Assembly (NCBI RefSeq): GCF_963676685.1 | Contig: NC_092354.1 | Coordinates: 25,886,193-25,950,192, forward strand | DNA from: Mytilus edulis | Lineage: Eukaryota; Mollusca; Bivalvia; Mytilida; Mytilidae | Length of the DNA stretch: 64,000 nucleotides | Reading direction: 5' to 3' | In this document: one piece after another, positions 34,380 to 46,129 of the stretch | How the letters are laid out: each line of letters opens with the position of its first letter | How positions within the stretch are numbered: position 1 is the first letter of the stretch | Notes under the pieces: generated by a model | Told to the model about the DNA's origin: nothing | Databases searched by the model: none | The model's input: the letters and a program-made list of their open reading frames with translations, nothing else | Made by a program: the position numbers and the translations under genes

Positions 34380-35280
34380 GATAGCTTTTCATTTTCTAAT
34401 ATTTGTTCTTACTAATCAAATTTATTTCTGCAATAGATCGCCGGTGTTCTTCTAAATGATAGAAATTCCAGGATTTAGAAAAGTCACTTCTTTCCATTTT
34501 TGACACCTTGCACCATGGACAAGCATATTCAGCGATTGCGCTTCTGAGACCAAGGCATAATTGAACAAACTTCATATCACCTCACAAGAAAACTTCGATC
34601 TCATATTGGTTGTCTTCAATCAAAATTGTACCTTCAGAATAGAGCTTGTTGACGTCATCAAACAACGGTTTCAGCGACGGACGAATGTTTTCATAATTTT
34701 CAGTGCATTTCACGATCGCCAAAGTTTTTTACCGAGGATAAACTTGTTGCGTCATCGATCAACTAAAAAGATATTACAACATAATTCGAAATTCGGCTAA
34801 CTTTGGTTCCGTCGCCTGATAACTTTAATCTGACTTTTTTATGAGCATCGTCTGTCGGAACATCATCAAATTTCTGTTTTATTGTATTCTCAACTTCTGA
34901 CCTGAAATTCAAGAATGCGACGGGTACATTTCCAGGCGTCCGTTCTAATTGTATGCCTTCGTAAAATTTATCTCTGCAATTCTTTATTAAGTAATTTTGT
35001 CAGGTCATTTGTCTTCATCGCTATCTCGTGATATGCTTGGTCACTTATTGCAAATTTATCGAGGAGAAAAAAGTATGTCCTGTAAGAAGGAAGTATATTT
35101 TTGTCCCAGTTGTCCCCAATAAGTTGATATTTCTGATGACCACCTTTTTCCCATTCTTCTTTTTTTTGCTAAGTATGGTTTTGTCTAGAAACTTTTGCCA
35201 TTCTGCTAGCTTTCTGTGTATGGTAACAGGATGCACACTTAATCCAAGATGTGATAGCCTTTCAATGTTCTACATATAAA
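34380..35280 (-). pseudogene. Decayed multicopy transposon protein with KLSGDGT and CPWC motifs
   Basis: The minus-strand trace includes 'VHPVTIHRKLAEWQKFLDKT', 'GIQLERTPGNVPVAFLNFRS', 'VRLKLSGDGTKVSRISNYVV', 'ENYENIRPSLKPLFDDVNKL', 'GTILIEDNQYEIEVF', and 'AIAEYACPWCKVSKMERSDF'. Several frameshifts and stops separate them. The SGDGT aspartate and the CxxC pair are conserved in a multicopy protein I recall from cnidarians and molluscs, but I cannot assign the transposon superfamily. Not functional. Confidence 0.5.
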
Positions 35281-35454
35281 ATTAGAAAATATCATTAGAA
35301 AAAACATATACAAGTCAGGAGCCCTGTAATTCAGTGGTTTTGTTTGTTGCTGTGTTAGGCAAAAACAAAGTAAGTGTGTTTACTGTACCCCTACCTACCC
35401 TAAATTTTATAACCTACCCTGAAGTTTTATATACCATTTTTGATTAGCACTGTA

Positions 35455-35715
35455 AAAGTCACAATGTTGCTCCCATAGTACGGGATGTATGAAGTTCGCA
35501 GTCACGTCCAATCGGAATGGGGACGTTAAATCCGATATCTCGTGTAAAGAGAGTGTCACGCTCTTTGAACGTTAAGAACCCTTGCAACAACTCTTTGGTG
35601 GGTCCGTAGGTGGCCTGTTTCAAGGCAAAATGTCTTTCCCTATCCAATATACCCTCATTTTCCAGTGGTAATCCAAATTCCCCCGATCATCACTCCAGAT
35701 GGCCTCTATTGTGAC
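35455..35715 (-). repeat. GC-richer dispersed repeat, reverse copy
   Basis: Reverse relative of 18150-18436, sharing GTTAAGAACCCTTGCAACAA and CCAGATGGCCTCTATTGTGA. It ends directly before the CACATGTG array boundary at 35724. Confidence 0.7.
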
Positions 35716-35730
35716 AAGACCTACTAGGGC

Positions 35731-36008
35731 AAAAATGCCACACATGTGTCACGCATGTGCCTAAAAACGCATGTGTCACAGGTTTGTTACATGCGTAATA
35801 CACATGTTTCTTGCCATGCATGGGAATCATGTGTTGTACACATGCGTTCACATGCGTAACACACGCATGTGAATCACATGTGTCAGAAATACACCTGTGT
35901 CACGCATGTGTTGGATAACGCATGTGACACATGCGATATTTGCATGTGTAACACATGTATAGTAAAACGCATGTGTAACACATGTGTAAATTACACAGGC
36001 AAATTTTG
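35731..36008 (+). repeat. Left CACATGTG/CACATGCG array
   Basis: More than a dozen near-palindromic 8-10-mers (ACACATGTGT, CACATGCGT, ACGCATGTG) in about 280 bp with irregular spacing. The core is alternating purine/pyrimidine and contains E-box-like CACATG. It is not a CRISPR: the units are palindromic and the spacers irregular. Confidence 0.85.
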
Positions 36009-36365
36009 GTGACATGAAGTTAAATTAAATTTTTCACATGATTTTTACGATAGATTATTCACGTGAAATTCACATAAAAAAAAATTAAATTAGAAATTAA
36101 AAAATTAAAATTGTTTATTAACATCTTATACCTTGCAAGACATGTATTCCATTGAAAATCTTAATTTACTTTAAACATGTTAAAAACAATCTAATTTCAT
36201 TGAAATTCATGTGAACAATTCACAATAACAAACATGACAAAGTTCATGTGAAAAAGTTTTATTTAATGTTAACTGAATTAAAACATGGAATTCATTAGAG
36301 AAATTTAACATTCTTGAGTTCAATTTTTGTAACATATAAGTATGAGATACAAATTCACCTGAATT
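36009..36365. repeat. Left inner TTCACATGAA-like array
   Basis: TTCACATGATT, ATTCACGTGAAATTCAC, TTCATGTGAAC, TTCATGTGAAAA and ATTCACCTGAA occur within 360 bp. The mirror region is 50240-50365. Confidence 0.6.
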
Positions 36366-37447
36366 TTATGTATTCCAATATTTATTCCATTTTCTATTTG
36401 AAGAAATTAATCATTAAAGCTGTTCACCTTTGTCTGAAGATTTTCCATAAAAGGGGCACATATAATCATCAAAAGATTTTATTACTAATATTTTTATTTG
36501 GCATAAATTATCTCCCTTGATAGTGGATTAGATGCAACTACAAAAAGTTTTATATTTATCTCTTGAAGAGTCATAAGGGTGGAATTTGTAAATATATATG
36601 TGTGTATACATCTTTGATTTCAAATTTCAGATACTTTGAAGGACTTATATAGTAATATAGCTTTATCAGTATTAAATATCTCAATGATTTTAGGATTTAA
36701 CATTTTTTTCTAGAGGTTAGTGATGTATAAACCAGGGCGATTAACTCACTAACTGAATAAAGTCCGTTGGTAATGTTTGTGAGTTTAAAAAATGTCTTTA
36801 ATCCTTATAATTCTTAAACCAAATCTGAGAATACTATAACAGTTACACACACATATATATATGTGTTATAGTAGTCTCAGAACAAACAGGTGCTTCATAC
36901 AGTAAGTTATGGCACTTGATTATAGATTTGCATATCTTATTTAGGATTTTCTTATTTGTAACCCTTGTGTTATAAAAATGACTGAATGTATACATTAACA
37001 TTGTACATGAATGACATGTGAGGCTATCAAAATTAAAAATTACCTGGTTTGGTTGTTCAGTCAAACAAACGTGACCAATTAACATTGCCAATACATGATT
37101 GTTGATCATTCTGATTATCTGTCCAAGTACAAAACTATGCTAACAAGAAAATACACATGAGCATATAGAAAGTACTTGAAAATGTTTCAGAGTGTAACTG
37201 TTTGAGGTCTGAGGTTATCTATCCTGTTCAATGCGGCTCATGATGTTTAGGGGAAAGAAACACTACTATCGTGTTTAAATCACGACAAACACTTAGTCTA
37301 CATACTTCGTTCCGTACGGTACTGGATACGAATTAAGTAGTAGTTAATTACAGCCATAAATCCAATAAATTGAGAAAAGTCAAAAGAATGAAGGATAAAA
37401 ACAACAGTAACCCGTTGGACTTACGATGACATAAAACTAAAATTGTG
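36366..37447. other. No gene seen
   Basis: AT-rich; a TA-rich microsatellite lies near 36846-36864. No coding texture. Confidence 0.5.
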
Positions 37448-37903
37448 CCAGTGACGGATCCAGCAATTTTCATAAGCAGTGGCTGATCAAGAAATTTTCA
37501 TAAGTGGGGGCCCATTGGCTGCCTAAGAGGGGGCCGCTCCAGTAATGCTTCAGTGATTCCTTATACAATCAATCAATTTTTTTCTCAAAAAAAGGGGGGG
37601 GAATACATGAGTGAATTCAGGTACTGTGAATTATACAGTTAGGAACTTCAATATTTGGCAACATGCATGTTTTAGAATATTTCACGGCAAATTTAGTAAG
37701 TAAAATTTTGATTTGATTGGTCATTTTGACAAACATGTGAAGATAAGAACTGGTGAGCTTTTTGTTGAATATAATGAGAAGATAGTGTTAAAAATGTTTG
37801 CATAGTTCATGAGTTGAGAATTATAAAACAAAATATATTGTTTAACCTTGGACAAACAGATCAAGTCCAACATTTAGCCCCCTCCCCCTTTTGGATCCGC
37901 CTA
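37448..37903. mobile_element. GGCGGATCC-family (hAT-like) MITE
   Basis: Starts CAGTGACGGATCCAG and ends GGATCCGCCTATG, with G/C-rich flanks (GGGGGCCC, CCCCCTCCCCC). Contains the family block GGCTGCCTAAGAGGGGGCC. Confidence 0.5.
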
Positions 37904-37959
37904 TGATGTAATTATAAATGAAGGAGGCGAATGAGGCAGTAGGAATTTGAAACTTCTAG

Positions 37960-38095
37960 CAGTCTATGTGGTATGGGCTTTGCTCATTGTTGAAAGCCGT
38001 ACGGTGACCTATAGTTGTTAATTTCTGTGTCATTTTGGTCTCTTGTGGATAGTTGTCTCATTGGCAATCATACCACATCTTCTTTTTTTATATTT
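37960..38095 (+). repeat. SINE/MITE-like dispersed repeat, best-preserved 3' half
   Basis: GGTATGGGCTTTGCTCATTG, GTACGGTGACCTATAGTTG, GGATAGTTGTCTCATTGGCA and ACCACATCTTCTTTTTTTA in order. Confidence 0.8.
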
Positions 38096-38217
38096 ATAGG
38101 ACATTTCCTAAGAATATTACAAGATAAATCCAAATTGTCACAGATTCTTAACTGAACTTGTGTCAGATTGATAGTAAAATTTCTAATTCACTGACAACTG
38201 TTGGACACGGTCACAGG

Positions 38218-39639
38218 CAGGGGCGGATCCAGAATTTTAGAAAGGGGGTTGGAGCGAAGTTTTTTAAAGATTTTTTGAAGAAAAATGGGACTTTTTGGGG
38301 CTAAAAAACATAAAATAAGTGTTAAATGCATATTTTTAATGGTTCCCTATTTGGGCATGTATATTTTAAAGTTGGTGTAAAGTGTAAGGGTTGGACATTT
38401 TAAATTTTTATGCTGTATTCTCCCTATTAATTGTCTTTCATAAAATGATAGTATGGAACCAAAGCTATGTACTGATATATAATTACATGTGGGAATTGTC
38501 AGTAAAAAATAGACATGGAAAACTCTCGTTTGTTGTATGTTTAGTTAGAATAACCTCACAGATTTCTTGTTGTAAACCAGATATATGCCGGGCTATTCGA
38601 TGAAATTTACAACACGACCGACACGATTTAAGAAAGACAAACAAGCAATTTTTATCCAAATGTTTCAACCAACAAAATTAAGGGAAGTGAGGGGTTCCAA
38701 ATTAACTAAAAGCTACGAATAAGTCTAAAATGACAACGAGTTTATGAATGACGATCGACAAATGGAGACATAAAGGCCACAACCCGGCCACTGAGCAGCT
38801 GCTTGCAGTATGGTCTTGAAAAAAGGTATTAAATATATCAGTTCTGTGAAACAAGTTGACATTCCAGTCACACATGCAAAACCCCGCCCCAAAAAAATAT
38901 GCCCGGTTTTTTATTCATCATGTTTATTTAATGCTAAATGATTCTGTTCGAAATTTTCGTTTCTTAAAGCAAAAAAGTGGACAAGATTATTGTTTTCAAT
39001 CCAGATACGGCCATAATTTTTGTTTTTAAAAGGCAAAAACCAGAGTCAGATTTTTTCTTTCAAATATCTCAGACTGCCTTCTCAAACAAATGGTTCGTAT
39101 CTAGAGCTTATGTTGACTGAGGATCATCATTCAGCTATGTTATTTCTAGTTAAAATAGGCCGAGGCGTTTTGGGTAACACATGTTTTCGTAGGTAAATAA
39201 TATTGCTTTTTTTTTATGAAAGTGTAATAGAGTATAACCGTTTCTGTCTCGTGGAATTGTGAAATAGAAGTCAATACATTCTTGCTCAATCCTGTGTCGC
39301 TTTGAAGATGTCATGATTGTCATCCTCAGTCTATCAATGTGTTACTGTAATTTGAATTTCAAAATGACTGAGTGACGTTTTTACGGCGAACTGGTCAACT
39401 CTACTATAGCGAATCATACGACTTTAACATAATCAGTAAATACCAGCAAAAAACATCACTTAAGGTAAAGAATTGTCGCATGAAAAAAAATACACGGGAA
39501 ATGGCAAAGTTCTCGAAGTCTTGTCTTGAAGTTTTGTCTGATTAATCAGTTTACAAAAAAAAAAGTCCAAGCAAAGGGGGCGTATGCCCCTCTACGCCCC
39601 CCCCCCCCCCCTAGCCCCCACCCTCTGGAACCGCCACTG
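38218..39639. mobile_element. hAT-like non-autonomous element, 1.4 kb
   Basis: Left end CAGGGGCGGATCCAG; inverted right end CAGTGGCGGTTCCAG (reverse complement of 39625-39639), with a poly-C run just inside. CAGnGG termini fit hAT. No clear 8-bp target duplication. The ORF at 38391-38603 lacks transposase motifs. Confidence 0.55.
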
Positions 39640-39912
39640 ACAGTGATACTCAAATTGCCGATTCTTATTAGTAATAACAAAAATCTGTGTTTTCTGTGAC
39701 CTCATTTTGTAAAATATATGTACATGATATTTTATTTATTACACTCTAACTGTCTCAGTTACATTTAATTATTCTCTGATTTAGAGTAATTCTCGTTTGT
39801 CAATTTTCCAAACTTCACCATCATGCCCCCCTCAGCGCAGTTATTTAATTATGAATGGAACAAAATGTGAATGAGTTATAAATAATAGATAATTGATTGA
39901 ATATCCTTTATT

Positions 39913-40138
39913 GAGGCCCCTCATGGGGGGTCCTAGTAATCACATAATCACCATTTTTTTGCCAATATAATCACATAATCATTAAATATTTGCTTATCTT
40001 TAGTAATCAAATAATCATAAACTAAAAATACAGTCCTAGGTAATCAAATAATCATGAAATATTTGGCTTAATAATCAAATAATCATTAAAAAAACGGCCA
40101 AGTAATCACATTTAATCAAAAACCCCATGAGGGCCCTC
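39913..40138. mobile_element. 226-bp MITE with internal TAATCAnATAATCA array
   Basis: Termini GAGGCCCCTCATGGGG and its inverse CCCCATGAGGGCCCTC; flanked on both sides by TTTATT. The interior is six units of TAATCACATAATCA or TAATCAAATAATCA, spaced about 20-35 bp apart. Confidence 0.8.
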
Positions 40139-41637
40139 TTTATTTAGTTTTTCTTTATTCTCATGATTCTTATATTCTATATATGCTCTGAGAATAATGA
40201 TCCTTTATTCTATATATTTTTGCTTTTTAACTAACTTTGTTGGTTTTTTTTTTTTTTGTCCTTATTTAATTCCTCATTCTCGATTCCAGACTAAGTTAAC
40301 TCTCACATAAATGATATGATATTATACGTAAATGTACGAAAGCTTGGATCCTGGAATACGGAAAACCGGAAATCTTTTCACCGTGGTCGTTTTTGTATAA
40401 TATGACGCGAAAGGACGCTCGTCTGCTGATGTTTGAAATGGTCAGACAGTTGATACAAAGAACTTTGGTTTTTCAAACAGATGGTTCAAAAAGCTTTTGT
40501 AAACAGATATACTGAAATGGGTTACATTACCGATTAACTGGAAGAAACCGGGGAACGAAACATACATTTTAAAAAGTCATCGCAACAAAAGTGTATCCGG
40601 ATAACTTTTTTGTACTTGTCCAATGAAAGGTAAATATAATCATGCACATTTTTAGGACGATGTTAGACTAGTTTTATACTTTCATGAAAAAATATATAGT
40701 CACTTTATCCACGTCATGCATGTAAACCCCGAAAATCAGTCAAAAATTGACAAAAACGGAAGCAAGTCAGTTCGCCCCACTGGTAAAACGCCAAACGCCC
40801 CAACAACACGGCCTGTTTTTTAAATTGCTCCACTGTTCTTAAGGGAGCTCAGTCTCATTCATCTACCATTTGAATTGTATGGGAGAAAAGGGGGTGGTTG
40901 GGGGTTGGATGAAAGTGAAATATCGAGGACAAGTTTTGAGTAAAAATCTAAAAGCCAGGACCCCCCCCCCCCCCCCCCCCCCCAAAAAAAAGAAGAGTAA
41001 CGACAATGCAGGATAACATTTTCATCATAGCCCCCCTAAACCCTTGAAAATCCAAGTGGGAACTACCTTACCAACTCACCCCTCTTTATATACAACTTTG
41101 GATCAAATCCAGTTAAATATACAGGTTTGAAATTAGCAGGGGCCCATTTGCCCCTAAAATTTGGAGTGGGCTTCTAAAACTTCTGCTTTTCTTTCATAGA
41201 ACTATATAAATTGTGTAAAAAATATAAGATGTGGGCTACTATGCCATAATTTGATTTTCAGCTTTTATCCGACAGCTTATATGTCGGATAAAAGCTCTAC
41301 AGAGCTTAATTATGTTGTATTGTTATATGTATATTTAACTGACTTTAAATAAATCTTTTATGCTTTTATGCTCATACTTCAATCCCTAATTATACTCCTG
41401 CCAACAGTCATGACAGTGGCAACTCACCTTACTTGGGAAAAATCTAAATGAATACAACATCAATATACAGTGCTCCAGCTAGAAATCAAAAGGGGCAGGG
41501 TGCCAGTGGAGGGCAAGGCACTTTTTTATGATAGGAAAAGGCACTGCTCATTTCTTTTGTTTATGTTTCTGTGTGTATCACGAGTTCATATTCTTTTTTT
41601 TACTGTATACATGGTATATGTTGTCAATAAAGATGCA
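40139..41637. other. Mostly unique-looking sequence; possible 5' exon and poly-C tract
   Basis: 40300-40629 is richer in CpG than its surroundings and ends at a good donor (GAAAG|GTAAAT). A pure C run of more than 20 bases lies near 40962-40983. The possible exon chain is listed separately. Confidence 0.35.
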
Positions 41638-42045
41638 TAAGGTCCGATACCGCAATTGTCGTCCCTTGATTTTCGTTATTCACGAATATTGTCCCTAGTA
41701 TTGACAGTGGGTTACTTGCCATTAATTTTAATACCCCTTCCAAATTTATTTCTCCATGTTTAATGCCTCAAATTGCAAGAAAGGGGGTGAAATTACAGTG
41801 TAAAAATATTTTGGTCCCTAATTTTTTTTTTAGGAAAGTAGAGTTTGGTCCAGCTGAAAAAGGTTAAAAATTAGCACCTCGGAAGCTGTCAAAAGATTTC
41901 AAGACGCCCTATATGTAAAATTGTCCATATTTTGAGTTAGAGCCATGAAGTTTTCTATAATTTTGATATAATTTGTCCCAAAAGTAGTACAGCACACTGT
42001 AAAAATTTCATTGAGAAAGCGCAGGTGGGATTTTAAAAATTTTAT
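41638..42045 (+). repeat. AGGTCCGAnA-family repeat, copy 1 (3' truncated)
   Basis: AAGGTCCGATACCGCAATTG through GAGAAAGCGCAGGTGGGATT. Direct relative of 42543-43004; starts are about 905 bp apart. Confidence 0.8.
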
Positions 42046-42542
42046 ATATATATCATGTATATGTTATAAAGGTCTGCCAACTTGCCCTACTGAAAACTTA
42101 TCTACCAAGCTTTAAAAAAAAATGTGACTGTCACCAGTAAAACTGCATTTGCAACCGTCAAATCCACAATTGACGGTGACAACTCTTCAACTACAGTACT
42201 GGTATTCCGATTCTAATTCATAACAAAAAGATATAATACGATGGAGTTTGAAAAAATGTATAAATTGACATACAAAAAAAATCTGTGAAACTTCATGAAT
42301 GATTTTCGTGCAAAGACGTCATGGCTAAATATGACTTCATACAAATGAAAACTTACAAATTGGAGGTTAATAAGTTGCCTTTTCGATTCAAATTTGAATA
42401 AAATCACTGTAAAACAGTGAATTGAAGATGGTGTTGTTCTATTGATGACAACATTGTAGTAAATCGAACCTTTGTTGATCCAATCAATTCAATATTGCGG
42501 CTCCCTCCTTAGTTTTGCCTTGTCAACTGGGGAAATGTATGT

Positions 42543-43004
42543 ATTAGGTCCGAGAGCACAATTGCCGTCCCTTGTTTTTCGTTGTTCACGAATATAGTCC
42601 CTAGTGTTGACAGTGGGTTACTTGCCATTAATTTTTATACCCCTTCCAAATTTATTTCTCCATGTTTAATGCCTCAAATTGCAAGTAGGGGGGTGAAATT
42701 ACACTGTAAAAAAATTTGGGTCCAGAATTTAAAAGGAAAGTAGTGATTTGGTCCAGGTGAAAAAGGTTGAAAATTAGCACTTCAAGTTCGGAAGCTGTCA
42801 AAAGATTTCAAGACACCCTAAACATAAAATTGTCCATATTTTGAGTTAGAGCCGATGAAGTTTTCTATAATTTGTCCCAAAAGTAGTACAACACACTGTA
42901 AAAGTTTCTTTGAGAAAGCGCAGGTGGGATTTTTTTTATTTATTATTTTCATTTATGTTCTAAAAGAAATGCACTACGAAATGATTGTGGTCTCGGACCT
43001 GAGA
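42543..43004 (+). mobile_element. AGGTCCGAGA-family MITE, copy 2 (complete)
   Basis: Left end TTAGGTCCGAGAGCACAAT; inverted right end ATTGTGGTCTCGGACCTGA. It shares its body with copy 1 and, in reverse, part of it with 46130-46385. No coding capacity. Confidence 0.75.
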
Positions 43005-43014
43005 TTTATTGGAG

Positions 43015-43430
43015 AATAAAATTGAGAATGGAAATGGGGAATGTGTCAAAGAGACAACAACCCGCCCAAATAAAAAACAACAGCAGAGGGTCACCAACAG
43101 GTCTTCAATGTAGCGAGAAATTCCCGCACCCGGAGGCGTCCTTCAGCTGGCCCCTAAACAAATATATACTAGTCCAGTGATAATGAACGCCATACTAATT
43201 TCCAAATTGTACACAAGAAACTAAAATTAAAATAATACAAGACTAACAAAGGCCAGAGGCTCCTGACTTGGGACAGGCGCAAAAATTTGGCGGGGTTAAA
43301 CATGTTTGTGAGATCTCAACCCTCCCCCTATACCTTTAACCAATGTAGTAAAGTAAACGCATAACAATACGCACATTAAAATTCAGTTCAATAGAAATCC
43401 GAGTCTGATGTCAGAAGATGTAACCAAAGA
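43015..43430 (-). repeat. High-copy dispersed repeat, reverse copy
   Basis: Reverse relative of 7350-7770 with AAAATTGAGAATGGAAATGG, CCTCCGGGTGCGGG (as complement) and GGCGGGGTTAAACATGTTTG. Confidence 0.8.
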
Positions 43431-43445
43431 AAATAAACACAAGAG

Positions 43446-44935
43446 TGCACACACTGAAATGTCTCGCCTTCTTTACTAATCATTGATATTATGTTGATAG
43501 TCCTAAGTATAAAGCTTTATTACAACTGTCACATAAACTTAACATTAACCAAGTAGCTAAACAAAGACCAATGAACCATGAAAATGAGGTCAAGGTCAGA
43601 TGAACCATGCAAGGCAGACATGTACAGCTAACAAAGCTTCCATACAACAAATATAGTTGACCTATTACTTATTATAGTTTAAGAAAAATAGACCAAAACA
43701 CAAAAACTTAACACTGTGCAATGAACCGTGCAATTGAGGTCATGGTCAAATAAATCTGCGGGACTGACATATAGATCATAATATATTTCCATACACCAAA
43801 TATAGCTGACCTTTGGCATATAAAATTACATAAAAAGACCAGAACTTAAAAACTTAACTTTGACCACTGAACCATGAAAATGAGGTCAAGGTCAGATGAC
43901 ATCTGCCCGCTAGACATGTACACCTTACAATCATTCCATACAACAAATATAGTAGACCTATTGCATAAAGTATGAGAAAAACAGACCAAAACACAAAAAC
44001 TTAAGGAAGCTGGCTTGTCATGTTTTGGATTTTTTGTCAGATTTTCGGAATCCTCTGGTTTTATCCATTTGAATGCCTTGAAAAATATTGCCCGGTGACC
44101 CCCATTTTTCTTTTTGTAAATCTTTTACATGTATAATGATAAGCCATCTGTAAAAGTCTTATAAAATTTTAATTACTTTTTAACAGTTTTTAAGAACTTC
44201 AACCTGTCAATGATAAAGCTATGAAAAGTCAAGAGAGAATATTTTCCCGCCAAAATTTCAATTGCTTATATCTCGAAAACAAGCACGGTGACCTATATAT
44301 TTTTTTTGCTCTTTGAATTCCTTTATTAATTCCCTATCAATATAAACTGATGTTTTGAAAAGTAAATTACTCTGAAACTGAGAAGCGAACTCCCTTAACT
44401 ATAACCACTAAACCATGAAAATGAGGTCAAGGTCAGATGACACCTGCCAGTTGGACATGTACACCTTCCAGTCCTTCCATACACCAAATATACTAGCCCT
44501 ATTGCTTATAGTATCTGAGATATGGACTTGACCACCAAAACTTAACATTGTTCACTGATCCATGAAATGAGGTCGAGGTCAAGTGAAAACTGTCTGACGG
44601 GCATGAGGACCTTGCAAGGTACGCACATACCAAATATAGTTATCCTATTACTTATAATAAGAGAGAATTCAACATTACAAAAATTCTGAACTTTTTTTTC
44701 AAGTGGTCACTGAACCATGAAAATGAGGTCAAGGACATTGGACATGTGACTGACGGAAACTTCGTAACATGAGGCATCTATATACAAAGTATGAAGCATC
44801 CAGGTCTTTCACCTTCTAAAATATAAACCTTTTAAGAAGTTAGCTAACGCCGCCGCCGTAGCCGCCGCCGCCGCCGCCGGATCACTATCCCTATGTCGAG
44901 CTTTCTGCAACAAAAGTTGCAGGCTCGACAAAAAT
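43446..44935 (+). mobile_element. Tandem-array element (about 150-bp units) ending in (CCG)n and a hairpin
   Basis: Starts near AACACAAGAGTGCACACACT. Units are marked by ACCATGAAAATGAGGTCAAGG at about 43574, 43724, 43870, 44411, 44558 and 44713 (period about 143-155 once the nested 398-bp insertion is removed). The 3' end has GCCGCCGCCGCCGCCGCC, then a hairpin from GAGC...TTGCA to TGCAA...GCTC (about 44898-44928). Central tandem units with a terminal hairpin recall Helitron-like 'pearl' elements of bivalves; this is an inference. Confidence 0.65.
44001..44398. mobile_element. TTAA-flanked MITE inserted in the tandem array
   Basis: Flanked by TTAA (44001-44004, 44395-44398); termini GGAAGCTGGCTTGTCA and inverted GGGAGTTCGCTTCTCA (12 of 16 match). 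Neighbouring array units show the uninterrupted site AAAAACTTAACTTTGACC, so the insertion and its TTAA duplication can be read directly. Core shared with 11229-11783. Confidence 0.85.
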
Positions 44936-45264
44936 GACAATACATTTATTTAACTACTCTTATATGCTTAATTTTTTTAGTGATTTGCCAGATAATTGCA
45001 AAGAAACCTGTTAATTGTATCATAATATATCTTATAGGTTTTTTAGCCAACTCAAAATCATGCTTTTAGGACCCCCTTGTTGTACTGAGGAAGTGGACCG
45101 CTCAAGAAGATGAAAGGTAATGTAAATATAAAAATTAAGAAAATGTAGTATGGTTGCCAATAAGAAAAGAGAGGAATTTGTAAAAGTGAAAATTCACTTG
45201 TTTTCCAATCCTAATACTAATAAAAGTATCTTATATTGTAATGTTTAAATTACCCAATTATTTA

Positions 45265-45420
45265 AAAAAAAAAATTGTTTACACTAATGAGAAAAGACAA
45301 CTCTCCATCAGAGATCAAATGACATCAATTTTAACAACTATAGGTCATCATACATCCTTTAACCATGAGCAAAGCCCATACATTATACCATATACTGTAT
45401 ACTGTAAATTCTGAAATATT
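45265..45420 (-). repeat. SINE/MITE-like dispersed repeat, reverse
   Basis: Reverse orientation: AAAGACAACTCTCCATCAGA, AACAACTATAGGTCATCATA and ATGAGCAAAGCCCATAC. Confidence 0.65.
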
Positions 45421-45453
45421 GTGTGCATTTATTATTGCCACCATTACCATTTT

Positions 45454-45612
45454 CAGTGGCAGATCCAGAAATTTTCATGAGTGAGGGCCCACTGACTGCC
45501 TAGGAGCATGAAGAGGGGGCCCGCTCCGGTCATGATTCAGTGATTCCCTATATAATTAACCAAATTTTTCCCAGGAAAGGGGGGCCCTGGCCCCCACCTA
45601 AATCCGCCTCTG
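45454..45612. mobile_element. GGCGGATCC-family (hAT-like) MITE, 159 bp
   Basis: CAGTGGCAGATCCAG at the left and, inverted, CAGAGGCGGATTTAGG at the right. Flanks share ATTTT. Body TGACTGCCTAGGAGC... and AAATTTTTCCCAGGAAAGGG as in relatives. Confidence 0.7.
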
Positions 45613-46129
45613 ATTTTATCATTTAAGACTTAAATGCAAGTTTATTTTTTAGGATTTTGAGAAAAATCCTGTTAAATTCATAAAAAATATTTCAAAATGC
45701 GAGTTTAAATTATTGCGTTTACAACTAAACTCTGTCCCATTTTTAGCAATAATCATGCTAATAAAAACCTCACAATAATTTCTGAATTTTCAGTAGTCTG
45801 GTATATAAAAAGACCCTAAATGAAAACGAAAATTTGTAAAACAATTCAAACTGAATTACAGGCTTCTGACATGGGACAGGCACATACATGTACTAATTGA
45901 AGGATGTGATGGGGGCTAGACTATATAGCTAGCAGTTTGTGGTGCCAAACCCACCTAACCTGGTACATGTATATTGATGTGAAAAGGGCTTAACTCACCA
46001 GATCTATACAATAAACAAAAAAGAAATGCATCTAACAAAAAGACACACAAGATGTGTTTTTTGACAGTAAATTTATTCACACATTGGCAAGATACATGTA
46101 CATTGAAAAGTTGTTCTTTTGTTAAATGC

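Noticed and set aside
35731..36008. Short spaced repeats suggesting a CRISPR
   Set aside because: Units are self-palindromic, variable and irregularly spaced, with no constant-length spacers or cas genes; the setting is eukaryotic.
38391..38603. Possible transposase ORF inside the hAT-like element
   Set aside because: No hAT motif or catalytic pattern, and the frame is short.
40962..40983. Long pure-C run as a structural signal
   Set aside because: A homopolymer of this kind is most simply slippage or a sequencing-prone tract; no paired feature.
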